The translations under genes and the position numbers were made by a program. The notes under the pieces are model-generated. The model was given only the letters and a program-made list of their open reading frames with translations, ran no database searches and was not told where the DNA came from. DNA of 34,131 nt from positions 1 through 34,131 of the forward strand of contig CAYJME010000007.1 in assembly GCA_964370795.1 (NCBI GenBank), read 5' to 3'. Positions 9,401-17,696 of this stretch are shown here, one piece after another. Every line of letters begins with the position of its first letter. Position 1 is the first letter of the stretch. Source of the DNA: JAHFOW01 sp964370795. GTDB lineage: Bacteria > Planctomycetota > Brocadiia > Brocadiales > Brocadiaceae.

Positions 9401-9847
9401 GCTATTGGTGTAGGTCCTTATGAAAGTTTTGCAATAAAGGCAGATGGTACGGTCTGGGGATGGGGAAGGAATGACTTTGGTCAAGTGGGCAATAATGCGA
9501 AAACCCATCAATTTACGCCTGTAGTAATAGGAAGCGGGATATTTACGAACATTGTTTCCGTTGACGGCGGCCATTACCATACCCTCTTCCAGAAATCAGA
9601 TGGAAGGATATGGGGATGTGGTTATAATGGACAGGGTCAGTTGGGAGATAGTACTACTACCGAGAGATTACTTCCCGTTCGCAATAGGGTTGTGGGTTGG
9701 AGTACCTCTATTTCCGCAGGGAATCGCCACGGTATTGGAAGAAATGGCGATAGCCGTATCAAGACGTGGGGTGATAATGGCAGTGGACAGTTAGGTAATG
9801 GAACAACTAGCGATAGCGCTATTCCTGTTTCCGTAAACGGTATGTAA
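6479..9847 (+). CDS. Secreted giant RCC1-repeat protein, 21 blades
   Basis: The 1122-aa protein has a Sec signal peptide (hydrophobic FIFLFVISLCGISF, cleavage near NSYA, residue 29). Almost everything after it is RCC1 repeats of about 50 residues: HSLAL..DGTVWAWGYNGDGQLGDGT..PVQV. I count 21 WxWG-N-GQLG units. RCC1 propellers have seven blades, so 21 would make exactly three. No enzymatic domain, membrane anchor or sorting tag was seen. The likely role is an extracytoplasmic scaffold or binding protein. Some blades carry Cys for Trp (ACG, SCG, GCG in blades 6, 16 and 20). Start: ATG 7 bases after AAGGAGG. Its own terminator follows, so it is probably monocistronic. A near-full-length paralogue lies downstream. 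Confidence 0.92.
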   Translation: MKNGNYKMRWCFIFLFVISLCGISFNSYASTSSSASRIVLNRISCGNNHSLRLMCDGTVWSWGANDKGQLGDGTTKVRKTPVQVGGLFEIASVAGGGKHSLAFRADGEVFAWGLNDKGQLGDASNTDRKKPVRVSDINNVIAIAAGESHSMALRANGTVWTWGADTNGQLGDGGDVNSDSNIPVEVTGLPKIIAIAAGKDHCLALDCDGKIWSWGANTNGQLGDGTNDDSNVPVQLNTISNVIAIACGGSHSLAVLSDGSLRTWGLNADGQLGLGNKTDKNTPQIVTGVSGIIALDGGGSHSLVVKDDGIVWACGLNASGQLGIGSLTTQTSFKKISSIKPIVAVAAGIAHSLALEANDSVDAWGENSSGQVGNNKTTDQKKPVKVLNQTGTVIAYDGGRFHTLAVKSDGTVWAWGWNKFGQLGYWTYVDGSAPVEVIGLRNAKNVAGGWWFSLTLTSDGKVWSWGYNADGELGDGTTVDKTIPGQVIGLSNVSKIEAGAFHSLALKNDGTVWAWGYNGDGQLGDGTNTDRLTPVQVSGLTNIIAIACGSFHNLALKNDGTVWAWGWNSFGQLGDGTNVDSNIPVQVLSVNVNSITSIAAGELHSLVRRSTDSTLWAWGYNGNGQLGNGTKINSLSPVQVTGVIDGKEVACGAYYSLVLKTDKTIFAWGYNGEGMLGDNTVTERTVPVLVLGETATSNFQNITSIDAGGYHSLAQKKDGTFFEWGRNDEGQLGNGLVTTGEDKRVPFQVMGLSCPLVVEAGNQACYAIKADGSVWGWGYNGSGKLGDGTGNGRLTPVRMINVKNAVAVSALGSEDSGGAQHTLVLLADGTIMSCGINTYGQLGDGTTSPKSSPALAGGVGFKNVIAVSAGGYHSLALKSDGTVWAWGYNGDGELGDNTTVNKSLPVRVGIAIDFRDVIAIAAGTRHSLALKADGSVWAWGSDVYGQIGDGDEVGTDPPELLPVQIGTFSSDCAVAIGVGPYESFAIKADGTVWGWGRNDFGQVGNNAKTHQFTPVVIGSGIFTNIVSVDGGHYHTLFQKSDGRIWGCGYNGQGQLGDSTTTERLLPVRNRVVGWSTSISAGNRHGIGRNGDSRIKTWGDNGSGQLGNGTTSDSAIPVSVNGM

Positions 9848-9904
9848 TATTTCCGTAATCTTGATGTCATTTTGGAAGCATGGCAAGCCAGATGTATTTT
9901 TTCA

Positions 9905-9934
9905 GGGGCAGGTTGAAGACCTGCCCCTTTTTTT
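9905..9934 (+). terminator. Rho-independent terminator of RCC1 gene 1
   Basis: GGGGCAGGT (9905-9913) pairs with ACCTGCCCC (9919-9927) around TGAAG and is followed by seven T. It lies 57 bases after the stop codon. The stem is identical to that of the terminator behind the second RCC1 gene. Confidence 0.9.
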
Positions 9935-10043
9935 ATTTTGGTAGCGTTGTCAATAGGAAGACCTATAGTCAACGAGATAAATAAGTTGATAAATTTTTAA
10001 ATTCTAATTTCTAATAAAATGTCAAATAAAAATAAAAGATTTA

Positions 10044-10108
10044 GCCTCGGAGAGGCGATCTGTTTGTAGAACTAAAATGTATAATCCGAAACAGAGCTCC
10101 TACGGAGC
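10044..10108. repeat. Pair of small hairpin repeats
   Basis: GCCTCGGAGAGGC (10044-10056) and GCTCCTACGGAGC (10096-10108) are two short perfect hairpins 40 bases apart, with CTGTTTGTAGAAC between them. They look like one unit of a dispersed repeat family rather than a gene or terminator. Confidence 0.45.
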
Positions 10109-10482
10109 AAAATTTGGAAATTTAGTCATTGGGCATTTCATGAGAAACGAGACATAACGAGCAAGAGATAAGAGGCGAGATTTTATCTTGATCATGTTAA
10201 GAAATTTCAAAAGGTCAATTCACCCCGCAGTGTTATTCATCCTGCGTACGTGTCAACAATTTTAGATATAATATTCCACGTTCTTAGATTTATTTTCGGT
10301 TTATGAGGCATCCTTGTTGCACTCATTTTAGTAACAATTTCTTTTATTTCAACAGGTTAGCTGAAATATTTCAAATTTGATGAATTGGGAATTGATTTTG
10401 CTTACTGTTTCTCGTCTAAAAACTTCTTTTTTATGCAAGTTTTTCAGTAACCGTTTAGCCTGTATTCTAAATGGGTGCGAAT

Positions 10483-10525
10483 ACAACCCCCTCGCCCCTT
10501 TTCTAAGGGGGATTCAGGGGGTTGT
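10483..10525. repeat. CCCCT-rich REP-like hairpin
   Basis: ACAACCCCCT (10483-10492) is the exact inverse of AGGGGGTTGT (10516-10525). A second stem, CCCCTT/AAGGGG (10495-10510), is nested inside. A related, weaker arrangement precedes the repeat block near 26610. Confidence 0.55.
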
Positions 10526-10610
10526 CAATCATCTTCACATATACCACGTGAACTGTTTTTTCACAATCCCCTTGAGAAAAGGGATTTGGTTGCAAGCTGT
10601 GTTGAGTTAG

Positions 10611-10830
10611 GTCATTGCGAAGGTTTTTACGGAGTAATCCCCACGCGTTTTGTATTCTTGGGGTAGTGTTTGTTTATGAGAGAAAGATTGCTTCGTTTCA
10701 CTCGCAATGACAGGATAGAGTCGCAATGACCGGTTTCTATCCGCAATGACAAAGCGCAATGCGCAACTACCGGATGCAATGAACAGTGACAGTGTACCAA
10801 TCAAAGTGCATAGAGCGTGTCATTATATTT
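10611..10830. repeat. Dispersed repeat block, copy 1
   Basis: The block contains AGATTGCTTCGTTTCACTCG..CAATGA (10685-10710) and a following 120 bases of GCAATGAC-type units. From about 10672 to 10830 it is an imperfect direct copy of 26646-26796. A partial inverse unit, TCATTGCGAAGG, begins at 10613. Confidence 0.6.
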
Positions 10831-11084
10831 TGAAAAACCTTGATATTGATTTTAAAATTCATGTAATCTATTTTAGTTTAAAAATTAATACATTTAAGTT
10901 ACAATATTTCCATTACATATACATATCAAAACTTCTCAAGAAAAGTAGTTTTTGAGTCTTCTTTTTTAAGGAGGGAGGTAAAAGTTCTTAAATTGAAATT
11001 TGGATTATTAGCGTACGGGCAGGTTTTGCAGTGCCTGTCAGGTAAAATGAAGGCGTGTTAATTTTATAAGGAGGTAATTTAAAA

Positions 11085-14000
11085 ATGGATAGCAAACATA
11101 GAACGAGGTATAAATCAATCTGGTATTTCCTCATAGTGCTTATATTTTCGACCGTCGGTGTTTCGGCGAATTCGTATGCTTTATCAAATGCACACACTTC
11201 ACGGCTCGCAGGTGGTAGTAATCATAGTCTGCATATAAGATGTGACGGCACCGTTTGGGCTTGGGGATTAAATGACAAGGGACAATTGGGAGACAATACC
11301 GTTATCAATCAAAAAACACCCGTTCAGGTAAAGAATCTAACGGATGTTGTTGCTGTTGCTGGCGGTGGGTCGCACAGTCTTGCCTTAAAATCGGATGGAT
11401 TCGTATGGGCATGGGGAGCAAACACCAATGGTCAATTGGGCGATGGCACAAATACCGATAGTAAAAAACCCGTACGGGTGAATGGTCTTGGCAATGTTAT
11501 TGCAATAGCAGCAGGTAAAAACCATAGCCTTGCCTTAAGATCTGACGGCACCGTCTGGGCATGGGGGGCAAACCTCAAAGGACAATTGGGTGATGGAACA
11601 AATACCGATAGCAATGTTCCTGTAAAAGTACAAGACTCTGAAAGTGGTATTGCTATAGCATGTGGTGACGAATTTTCCCTTGCATTGAGATGCGATGGAG
11701 GATTGCGTAGCTGGGGTGCAAATACCAAAGGACAATTAGGTGATGGAACGAATGATGATAGCAATGCCCCTGTTAATGTAAATAATATAACAAAAGCAAC
11801 CGCTATTGCATGTGGCGGCGCTCATTGCCTGGCGGCGGTAACCGATGGTTCCATCTATGCATGGGGGTCTAACAGCAGCGGACAATTGGGTCTTAATAGT
11901 TTAACAGACCAGAATACCCCAAAGAAAGTCAGTGGTTTGAATTTAAAAGACGTTGTTGCCCTTGTTGGTGGTGGTTTACATAGTCTTGCTTTAAAAACGG
12001 ATGGAAATGTTTATGCGTGTGGGGAAAATGCGAGCGGTCAATTGGGGATGGGTAACACTGGGAGGCAATGATGCTGTCTGGGCATGGGGGGAAAATTCAA
12101 GTGGTCAGGTTGGCAACAATAAAACCACAGATGCCAAAAAACCAGTAAATGCAGTAGGATTGATGAATTCCATTGTCGCATTTGCGGCCGGCAGATACCA
12201 TAACCTGGTAGTAAAAGATGATGGGAGCGTGTGGTCATTTGGATGGAATGGTTTTGAGCAGTTGGGCAGATGGACATATGGACCAGTAAGTGCCAGCGGT
12301 CCTGTTAAGGTCGCGAATCTTACGGGCATAAAAAAAGTGGCTGGTGGCTGGTGGTTTAGCCTTGCATTAGATTCCAAAGGTAAGGTCTGGGGTTGGGGAT
12401 ATAATGACGAAGGGGAATTAGGTGATGGCACTACAATTTTGAGAAATAACCCTGTTCGGGTTGCTGGTTTAAGTAAGGTGCAGGCAATTGCAGCCGGTGC
12501 GTACCACGCCCTTGCCTTAAAGAAGGACGGCACGGTATGGGCATGGGGTTTCAACGGTGACGGACAGCTAGGAGACGGCACGAATAATGACAAGTTAACC
12601 CCGGTACAAGTCAGTGGTCTTTCCAATGTTGTAGCTATTGTGTGCGGGGCCTTTCATAACCTCGCCTTGAAGAACGACAACACGGTATGGGCATGGGGTT
12701 CAAACCAGTTCGGCCAATTGGGAAATGGGACCACTGCAGACAGTAATGTCCCGGTGCAGGTTGCCACAATTGCTAATGCAATATCCATAGGTGCAGGCGA
12801 CAATCATTCCCTCGTATGTTTATCAAACGGTTCAGCATGGGCTTGGGGATTGAATGATAATGGACAATTAGGGGATAACTCAACGTCCACCAGACTTTTG
12901 CCTGTCCAGGTAAGCGGGTTATTTAATGTGAAATCTGTTGCGTGCGGCGCTGTGCATAGTGCAGCGAGAAAATCTGATGGGACGGTTTGGACGTGGGGTT
13001 ACAATGGATATGGTCAGTTAGGCAATGGGAATACCACGCAGAATCAAATCCCTGTTTTAATGGGTGGCGCCAATTTTAAGAATAATACCGCTATAGCTTG
13101 TGGCGGTTATCACACCGTAGCGTACCAAAAAGATAAATCACTCTGGGCTTGTGGATATAATGTTGATGGAGAAGTTGGAAACGGACCACACACCAATTGG
13201 CCTTTCTACGAGGTAAAGACTCCCTTGCAGGTATTGGGATGCTGCGAACCTCTCCTCGTCACAGCGAGCAAATATAACTGTTACATCCTGAGAGGGGATG
13301 GTAGTGTATGGAGTTGGGGTAATAACGGATGGACATCATTAGGGGATGGCTCTGACAACCGAAGAGATTCGCCAGTAAGGGTATTGAACATCAAAGATAT
13401 TGTGGACATCAGTTCATTTGGTAATACGGATGAAGACGGTGGATGGCATGCGCTTGCCTTGATGGCGAACGGTACCGTCTGGGCATGGGGAAGGAATAAC
13501 GAAGGACAATTAGGAGACGGCAGTACAACGAATTCTTCTGTGCCTATTCAAAGCGGTGGTTTGCCCGGAAACATTGTTCAGGTTTCAGCCGGATCATGGC
13601 ATAGCCTTGCACTGGATTCTAACGGTACTGTTTGGGGGTGGGGTTATAACGCAAATGGACAACTAGGGGATGGCACTACACTTAACAGACCTTTAGCCGT
13701 GCCTGTAGGCTTTGGAGTGGCGGGTTTTACCGATATTGTTGCGGTTTCTGCCGGTGGACGTCATAGTCTGTTCTTAAAAAGGGACGGCACCGTCTGGGGA
13801 TGTGGAAATAATGCAGAAGGTCAATTAGGAGACGGCACAAATACGGGGAAATTAACCCCTGTCCCGATGGGCTCTTTGGTTGATATTTGCGCCGTTTATG
13901 CCGGCGGAAACAGTAGTTTTGTTTTGAGGTCAGATGGCATAGCCTTCTCGTGCGGTGGAAACTGGCGTGGTCAATTAGGAGATGGTGGTACTACCAATAA

Positions 14001-14343
14001 AAACATACCCGGTTTGGTAGGTGGGGCTGGTTTTGCTAATATAACTTCCATTGCGCCGTCAAGAGACCATACGCTTTTCCTGAAGGGTGATGGCAAGGTA
14101 TGGGCATGTGGAAGAAACAGCGAAGGTCAGATAGGGGATAGTACGACCATCCAAAGGCTATTCCCTGTTCGTACAAAACTCATCAATAATGTAACCTCTC
14201 TTGCTGATGGCGGATATCACAGCGTAGCACGAAAATCCAACGGTGAGGTAGAGGCATGGGGGTATGGCGCTAACGGACAGTTAGGAAACGGTTCGTCAGG
14301 TAGTAGTTCTGTTCCTCTGCCAGTAAATGGATTGTCCGATTAA
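11085..14343 (+). pseudogene. Second secreted RCC1-repeat gene, broken by frameshift in blade 6
   Basis: This paralogue of the upstream RCC1 gene has the same architecture: a signal peptide (hydrophobic IWYFLIVLIFSTVGV, cleavage near NSYA) and then 21 RCC1 units matching blade for blade. The first frame ends at TGA 12069-12071 within blade 6 (ACGENASGQLGMG-NTGRQ). The sequence resumes one frame over at GGNDAVWAWGENSSGQVG, which is blade 7. Compared with the paralogue, about 83 bases net are missing between those points. The downstream frame runs to 14343 with no signal peptide and no ribosome binding site of its own, so it would not be exported alone. Start: ATG at 11085, 10 bases after AAGGAGG. 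Alternatives are a phase-variable repeat gene, programmed frameshifting or a repeat-collapse assembly error. The remaining frame shows no other lesions, so the break is recent or artefactual. Confidence 0.75.
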
Positions 14344-14393
14344 GGGGCATTTCCTATTTCTGACATAGCATACATTGCTATTGACCTTTTTTT

Positions 14394-14424
14394 AAGGGGC
14401 AGGTTTAAGACCTGCCCCTTTTTG
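14394..14424 (+). terminator. Rho-independent terminator of RCC1 gene 2
   Basis: AAGGGGCAGGT (14394-14404) pairs with ACCTGCCCCTT (14410-14420) around TTAAG and runs into a T tract. The stem matches the terminator at 9905. Confidence 0.9.
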
Positions 14425-14851
14425 TTTGTGTTATTTTTTAACTTTGTTATATGTATCTTTTTATTTAGTCACCTTGTCTGCTGTTGGGCAGGCATAAAGA
14501 GTCTATGTAAAAAGCCTTGTCTCGCTTGTCATTGCGAGCGACAGCAAAGCAATCTTTCCCGTGTCATTGCGAACGAAGTGAAGCAATCTTTCTCTCTTAA
14601 ATAATAATAGAAGTTTGCTTCGGAAAAAAGCCTCGCAATGACAATGCAAGCTTCTGTGCGAGCAGATTCATCGTGGGTTTTTTGGAGTGTCTCTTTTGAC
14701 CCGTATATTATTTCAAAAAAGTATACCGTACCAATGTCGTTGTGAGAAATGGAGTGACGAAGCAATCTCTTGCATTACAGAGGCTCAAGATTGATTGTAA
14801 TAACAATAATTTGTAGATATGTACCATTATAACTATGGTAATGAGTGCAGA
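14425..14851. repeat. Intergenic dispersed repeat cluster, copy 2
   Basis: No gene is seen. Four related units lie here: TCATTGCGAGCG..AAGCAATCT at 14529-14555, TCATTGCGAACG..AAGCAATCT at 14564-14589, an inverted unit TTGCTTCGG..CTCGCAATGAC at 14613-14641, and a degenerate unit ending AAGCAATCTC near 14768. The same family occurs near 10.6 kb and 26.7 kb. Confidence 0.6.
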
Positions 14852-15220
14852 TTAGCCTTGCTGTCTTATATTCACCAGCATTTGAATTATGGTATCAATC
14901 CGCTGGTTTAATTGACTCATTTCTTGCCGTAATTGTCCGATTTCATTCTTTACTTCAGTTCTTAACTGGTCAATTTCATTTTTTACCTCATTCCTGAACT
15001 GATGCATCTCACCCTTTAACTGGCCAATATCGTTCTTTACTTCAGTTCTTAACTGTCCAATATCATTATCTATCTTTTGAATGATATACCTGAAATCGTC
15101 TTCCTGTCTCTTTTTGATGTCATTTACTACCGTGATTATGTCTTCTGTTTTTTCATCAACTACCTGGTATATCATTTCAAGCGTTACTTTTTTAAGCGCT
15201 GATTTTATAAGTCCCTTCAT
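14852..15220 (-). CDS. Small coiled-coil protein with 11-residue repeats
   Basis: The 122-aa protein is almost wholly alpha-helical. The central part repeats an 11-residue unit (DIGQLRTEVKN, EIDQLRTEVKN, EIGQLRQEMSQ), a hendecad pattern typical of right-handed or straight coiled coils. The N-terminus MKGLIKSALKKVTLEMIY is basic and amphipathic and might touch membrane or a partner. There is no signal peptide or catalytic motif. Start: ATG at 15220 with AAGGA about 9 bases upstream. It is divergent from the MBL-fold gene. The function is unknown; comparable small coiled-coil proteins occur in many bacteria without known role. Confidence 0.7.
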   Translation of the reverse strand: MKGLIKSALKKVTLEMIYQVVDEKTEDIITVVNDIKKRQEDDFRYIIQKIDNDIGQLRTEVKNDIGQLKGEMHQFRNEVKNEIDQLRTEVKNEIGQLRQEMSQLNQRIDTIIQMLVNIRQQG

Positions 15221-15434
15221 GTCTTTTTGTCCTTAATATCCAAGTTTTGTTTGTTGATATATTTTTGTATACTAATACTTTTTTGTTATACTAACATCTT
15301 GTTTCAATTCAGGCAAGTCTTTAATTTATGCATAAATATAGTAAGGATTAAATTGCCTTGAAACACTCGCAATTACTGATAAAATGTAACAAATTCACAA
15401 AATCGAAAAACCTTAAAAACATATCATAAATACC

Positions 15435-16070
15435 ATGAAAATGAATAATGTAATCTTTGAAACACTGGCCGTTGGCCCTTTGGAAGTAAACTGCTATGTG
15501 CTGGGTGCTGAAAAAGACAAGACGGCAATTGTTATTGATGCCGGCGGCAATCCCGAAGAAATTTTGAATATCTTAAAGAAACGTCGTCTAACCTTACAAT
15601 ACCTGATAAATACACATGCCCATTTTGATCATGTGGGCGGTATAAGCGCCCTGCAAATATCAACGGGCGCAAAATTCCTTATTCACCAGGATGAAATCCC
15701 CCTCCTTCGCGCTTTAAATGAACAAACCGATGCCTTTGGCCTCCCGAAGATTTCGATGCCTCAGGTTGACAGGCCATTGAAAGACGGCGACAAAATTGTC
15801 CTGGGAAATGAAACAATTGTGGTGATTCATACACCGGGGCATTCTCCTGGCAGTATATGTCTTCTTATGGAAAATATCGTATTTACCGGCGATACGCTCT
15901 TTGCCGGATCGATTGGGAGGACAGACCTCTACGGAGGTTCCTATGACAACATCATTCACTCAATTAAAACACGGTTGTTTACGTTAGACGAACATGTCAT
16001 GGCATATCCGGGACACGGCTCCCGTACTACTATAGGTTACGAGAAACAGCATAATCCGTTTTTCCGATAA
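15435..16070 (+). CDS. MBL-fold metallohydrolase, glyoxalase II-like
   Basis: The 211-aa protein has the metallo-beta-lactamase metal site: THAHFDH (His61, His63, Asp65, His66), His136 in HTPGHSPGS, Asp153 in FTGDTLF and His194 in YPGHGS. This length and these motifs match the small YcbL-type glyoxalase II group, which hydrolyses thioesters such as S-lactoylglutathione or related thiols, with two metal ions in the cytoplasm. It lacks the C-terminal helical domain of full glyoxalase II. Start: ATG at 15435, with another Met two codons later; no clear ribosome binding site is seen. The substrate is unproven. Confidence 0.85.
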   Translation: MKMNNVIFETLAVGPLEVNCYVLGAEKDKTAIVIDAGGNPEEILNILKKRRLTLQYLINTHAHFDHVGGISALQISTGAKFLIHQDEIPLLRALNEQTDAFGLPKISMPQVDRPLKDGDKIVLGNETIVVIHTPGHSPGSICLLMENIVFTGDTLFAGSIGRTDLYGGSYDNIIHSIKTRLFTLDEHVMAYPGHGSRTTIGYEKQHNPFFR

Positions 16071-16272
16071 GGAATGTCGCATGGTACGCTGCGTCTCCCG
16101 TAGGGGGTGGTCAATTTGTAATGTCTATAGGTTACAAAGTCCGTTCTATTTTCGCAGGTGAACCTGCATAAGTTTGTACTTATTGTATTAAAGTTGCTTT
16201 AGTGCTCATATAATCTGCGCCATCTGTGTAATCTTGGTTAACGTGTTTAAATGAAAATATTGAGGGATATAA

Positions 16273-17673
16273 TTGTTTAAGGAATATTTGAATGTGCGGA
16301 ATATTATAGGTCCCCTCGTTCTGATGCAGGAAGTGGAGGGGGTTACGTATGGCGAACTTGCTGAAATAAGACTGGACAGTGGGGAGATACGACGGGGGAG
16401 GGTATTGGAGATTTCAGAAGGTAGGGCGCTTGTTCAGGTATTTGAGGGAACGCGGGGGATTGCCAGAGAAAATGTTAAGGTAAAATTCCTGGGAAAGGGG
16501 ATGGAGGTTGGCGTATCACCGGACATCATTGGCAGAATTTTTAATGGCGCGGGTGAGACGATTGATGGTGGACCTCCGATTATGCCCAATGTGTATGTAA
16601 ATATTAACGGTAACCCGATGAACCCTTTTGCGCGTGAATATCCGAATGAGTTTATTCAAACAGGTATTTCTGCCATTGATGCGATGAATACCCTTGTGCG
16701 CGGTCAAAAACTCCCTATTTTTTCTGGCGCAGGACTTCCCCACGCAAAGATTGCAGCACAGATTGCCCGCCAGGCAAGGGTGCTTCAGTGCGAAGAAAAA
16801 TTTGCCGTGGTCTTTGCAGCTATGGGCATTACCTTTGAAGAGGCTCATTACTTTATTACCGATTTTAAACGCACGGGCGCCCTCGAACGTGCCGTGCTTT
16901 TTATCAATTTGGCAAACGACCCTGTTATCGAGTGTATTGCCATACCGCGTATGGCGTTGACCGTTGCTGAATATCTTGCCTATGAAAAGGATATGCACGT
17001 GCTGGTTATCCTCACGGATATGACAAATTACTGTGAGGCATTGCGTGAGATCTCTGCGGCGAGAAAGGAGGTACCGGGACGCCGGGGGTATCCGGGGTAT
17101 CTCTATACCGACCTTGCCACTCTTTATGAGCGTGCAGGGCGTATTAAAGGCAAAAAAGGCTCGATCACTCAAATACCCATTTTGACGATGCCGGAAGATG
17201 ACAAGACACATCCCATCCCGGACCTGACGGGGTATATTACCGAAGGGCAGCTTATCCTGAGCCGATTACTTCATGCACAGGGAGTTTACCCACCTATTGA
17301 TGTCTTGCCATCCCTGTCACGGCTGAAAGATAAGGGGATTGGCAGGGAGAAGACACGGGAAGACCATGCCGACGTGGTAAATCAACTCTATGCGGCGTAC
17401 GCCCGGGGAAAGAATGCGCGGGAACTTGCTGTTGTACTGGGCGAATCCGCATTAACGTCAATCGATCTGCAGTACATAAAATTTTCCGAAGTCTTTGAAA
17501 AGGTTTTCCTTTTACAGGGAGAAGAGGAAAATAGAACGATTGAAGAGACACTCAACATGAGCTGGGAGCTTTTGGCATATTTACCGAAGCTGGAATTGAA
17601 AAGGATCAAACAAGTCTTTGTTGAACAGTATTATAAGAGCGAGCTTGTTCAGGGGGAAAATGATAAGGATTAA
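16273..17673 (+). CDS. ntpB: V/A-type ATP synthase subunit B (regulatory), without neighbouring subunits
   Basis: The 466-aa protein aligns by eye along the whole V/A-type B subunit: the N-terminal barrel (YLNVRNIIGPLVLM..GVTYGELAEI), NGAGETIDGGPPI, the SGAGLPHAKIAAQIARQA segment that replaces the P-loop of A subunits, LTDMTNYCEALREI, GRRGYPGYLYTDLATLYERAGR, and PSLSRLKDKGIG. In the complex it forms the non-catalytic half of the A3B3 head. Start: TTG at 16273, supported by GAGGG about 7 bases upstream and by alignment with family N-termini. No A, D, E, F, C, I or K subunit lies within this window on either side, which is unusual because these genes normally form one operon. The next gene follows 23 bases later and may be cotranscribed. 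Confidence 0.92.
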   Translation: MFKEYLNVRNIIGPLVLMQEVEGVTYGELAEIRLDSGEIRRGRVLEISEGRALVQVFEGTRGIARENVKVKFLGKGMEVGVSPDIIGRIFNGAGETIDGGPPIMPNVYVNINGNPMNPFAREYPNEFIQTGISAIDAMNTLVRGQKLPIFSGAGLPHAKIAAQIARQARVLQCEEKFAVVFAAMGITFEEAHYFITDFKRTGALERAVLFINLANDPVIECIAIPRMALTVAEYLAYEKDMHVLVILTDMTNYCEALREISAARKEVPGRRGYPGYLYTDLATLYERAGRIKGKKGSITQIPILTMPEDDKTHPIPDLTGYITEGQLILSRLLHAQGVYPPIDVLPSLSRLKDKGIGREKTREDHADVVNQLYAAYARGKNARELAVVLGESALTSIDLQYIKFSEVFEKVFLLQGEEENRTIEETLNMSWELLAYLPKLELKRIKQVFVEQYYKSELVQGENDKD

Positions 17674-17696
17674 TTGTCAATTCACTCAATACACTC

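Larger units (their letters stand above)
9935..11084. other. Long repeat-rich intergenic region between the RCC1 paralogues
   Basis: No gene is supported in about 1.15 kb. Small frames at 10377-10666 and 10607-10804 run through palindromic repeats. The region holds, in order, two small hairpins (10044-10108), a CCCCT-rich hairpin (10483-10525), a copy of the ATTGCTTCG..CGCAATGAC repeat block (10611-10830), an AT-rich promoter-like stretch (possible TTGATA at 10840 and TGTAAT at 10862, 16-base spacer, weak) and the leader of RCC1 gene 2 with two Shine-Dalgarno-like boxes. Confidence 0.65.

Noticed and set aside
10377..10804. Several 60-80 codon frames
   Set aside because: They run through palindromic repeats (CCCCT hairpin, CAATGAC units) and have no coding signature.
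6600..14340. Highly repetitive DNA that might suggest CRISPR or tandem satellite
   Set aside because: The periodicity is that of RCC1 protein repeats (about 50 codons) with diverged DNA; there are no spacers.
12001..14343. Second half of RCC1 paralogue 2 as an independent gene
   Set aside because: Its first Met codons overlap the upstream frame, there is no ribosome binding site or signal peptide, and the sequence continues the paralogue's blade 7 onward.
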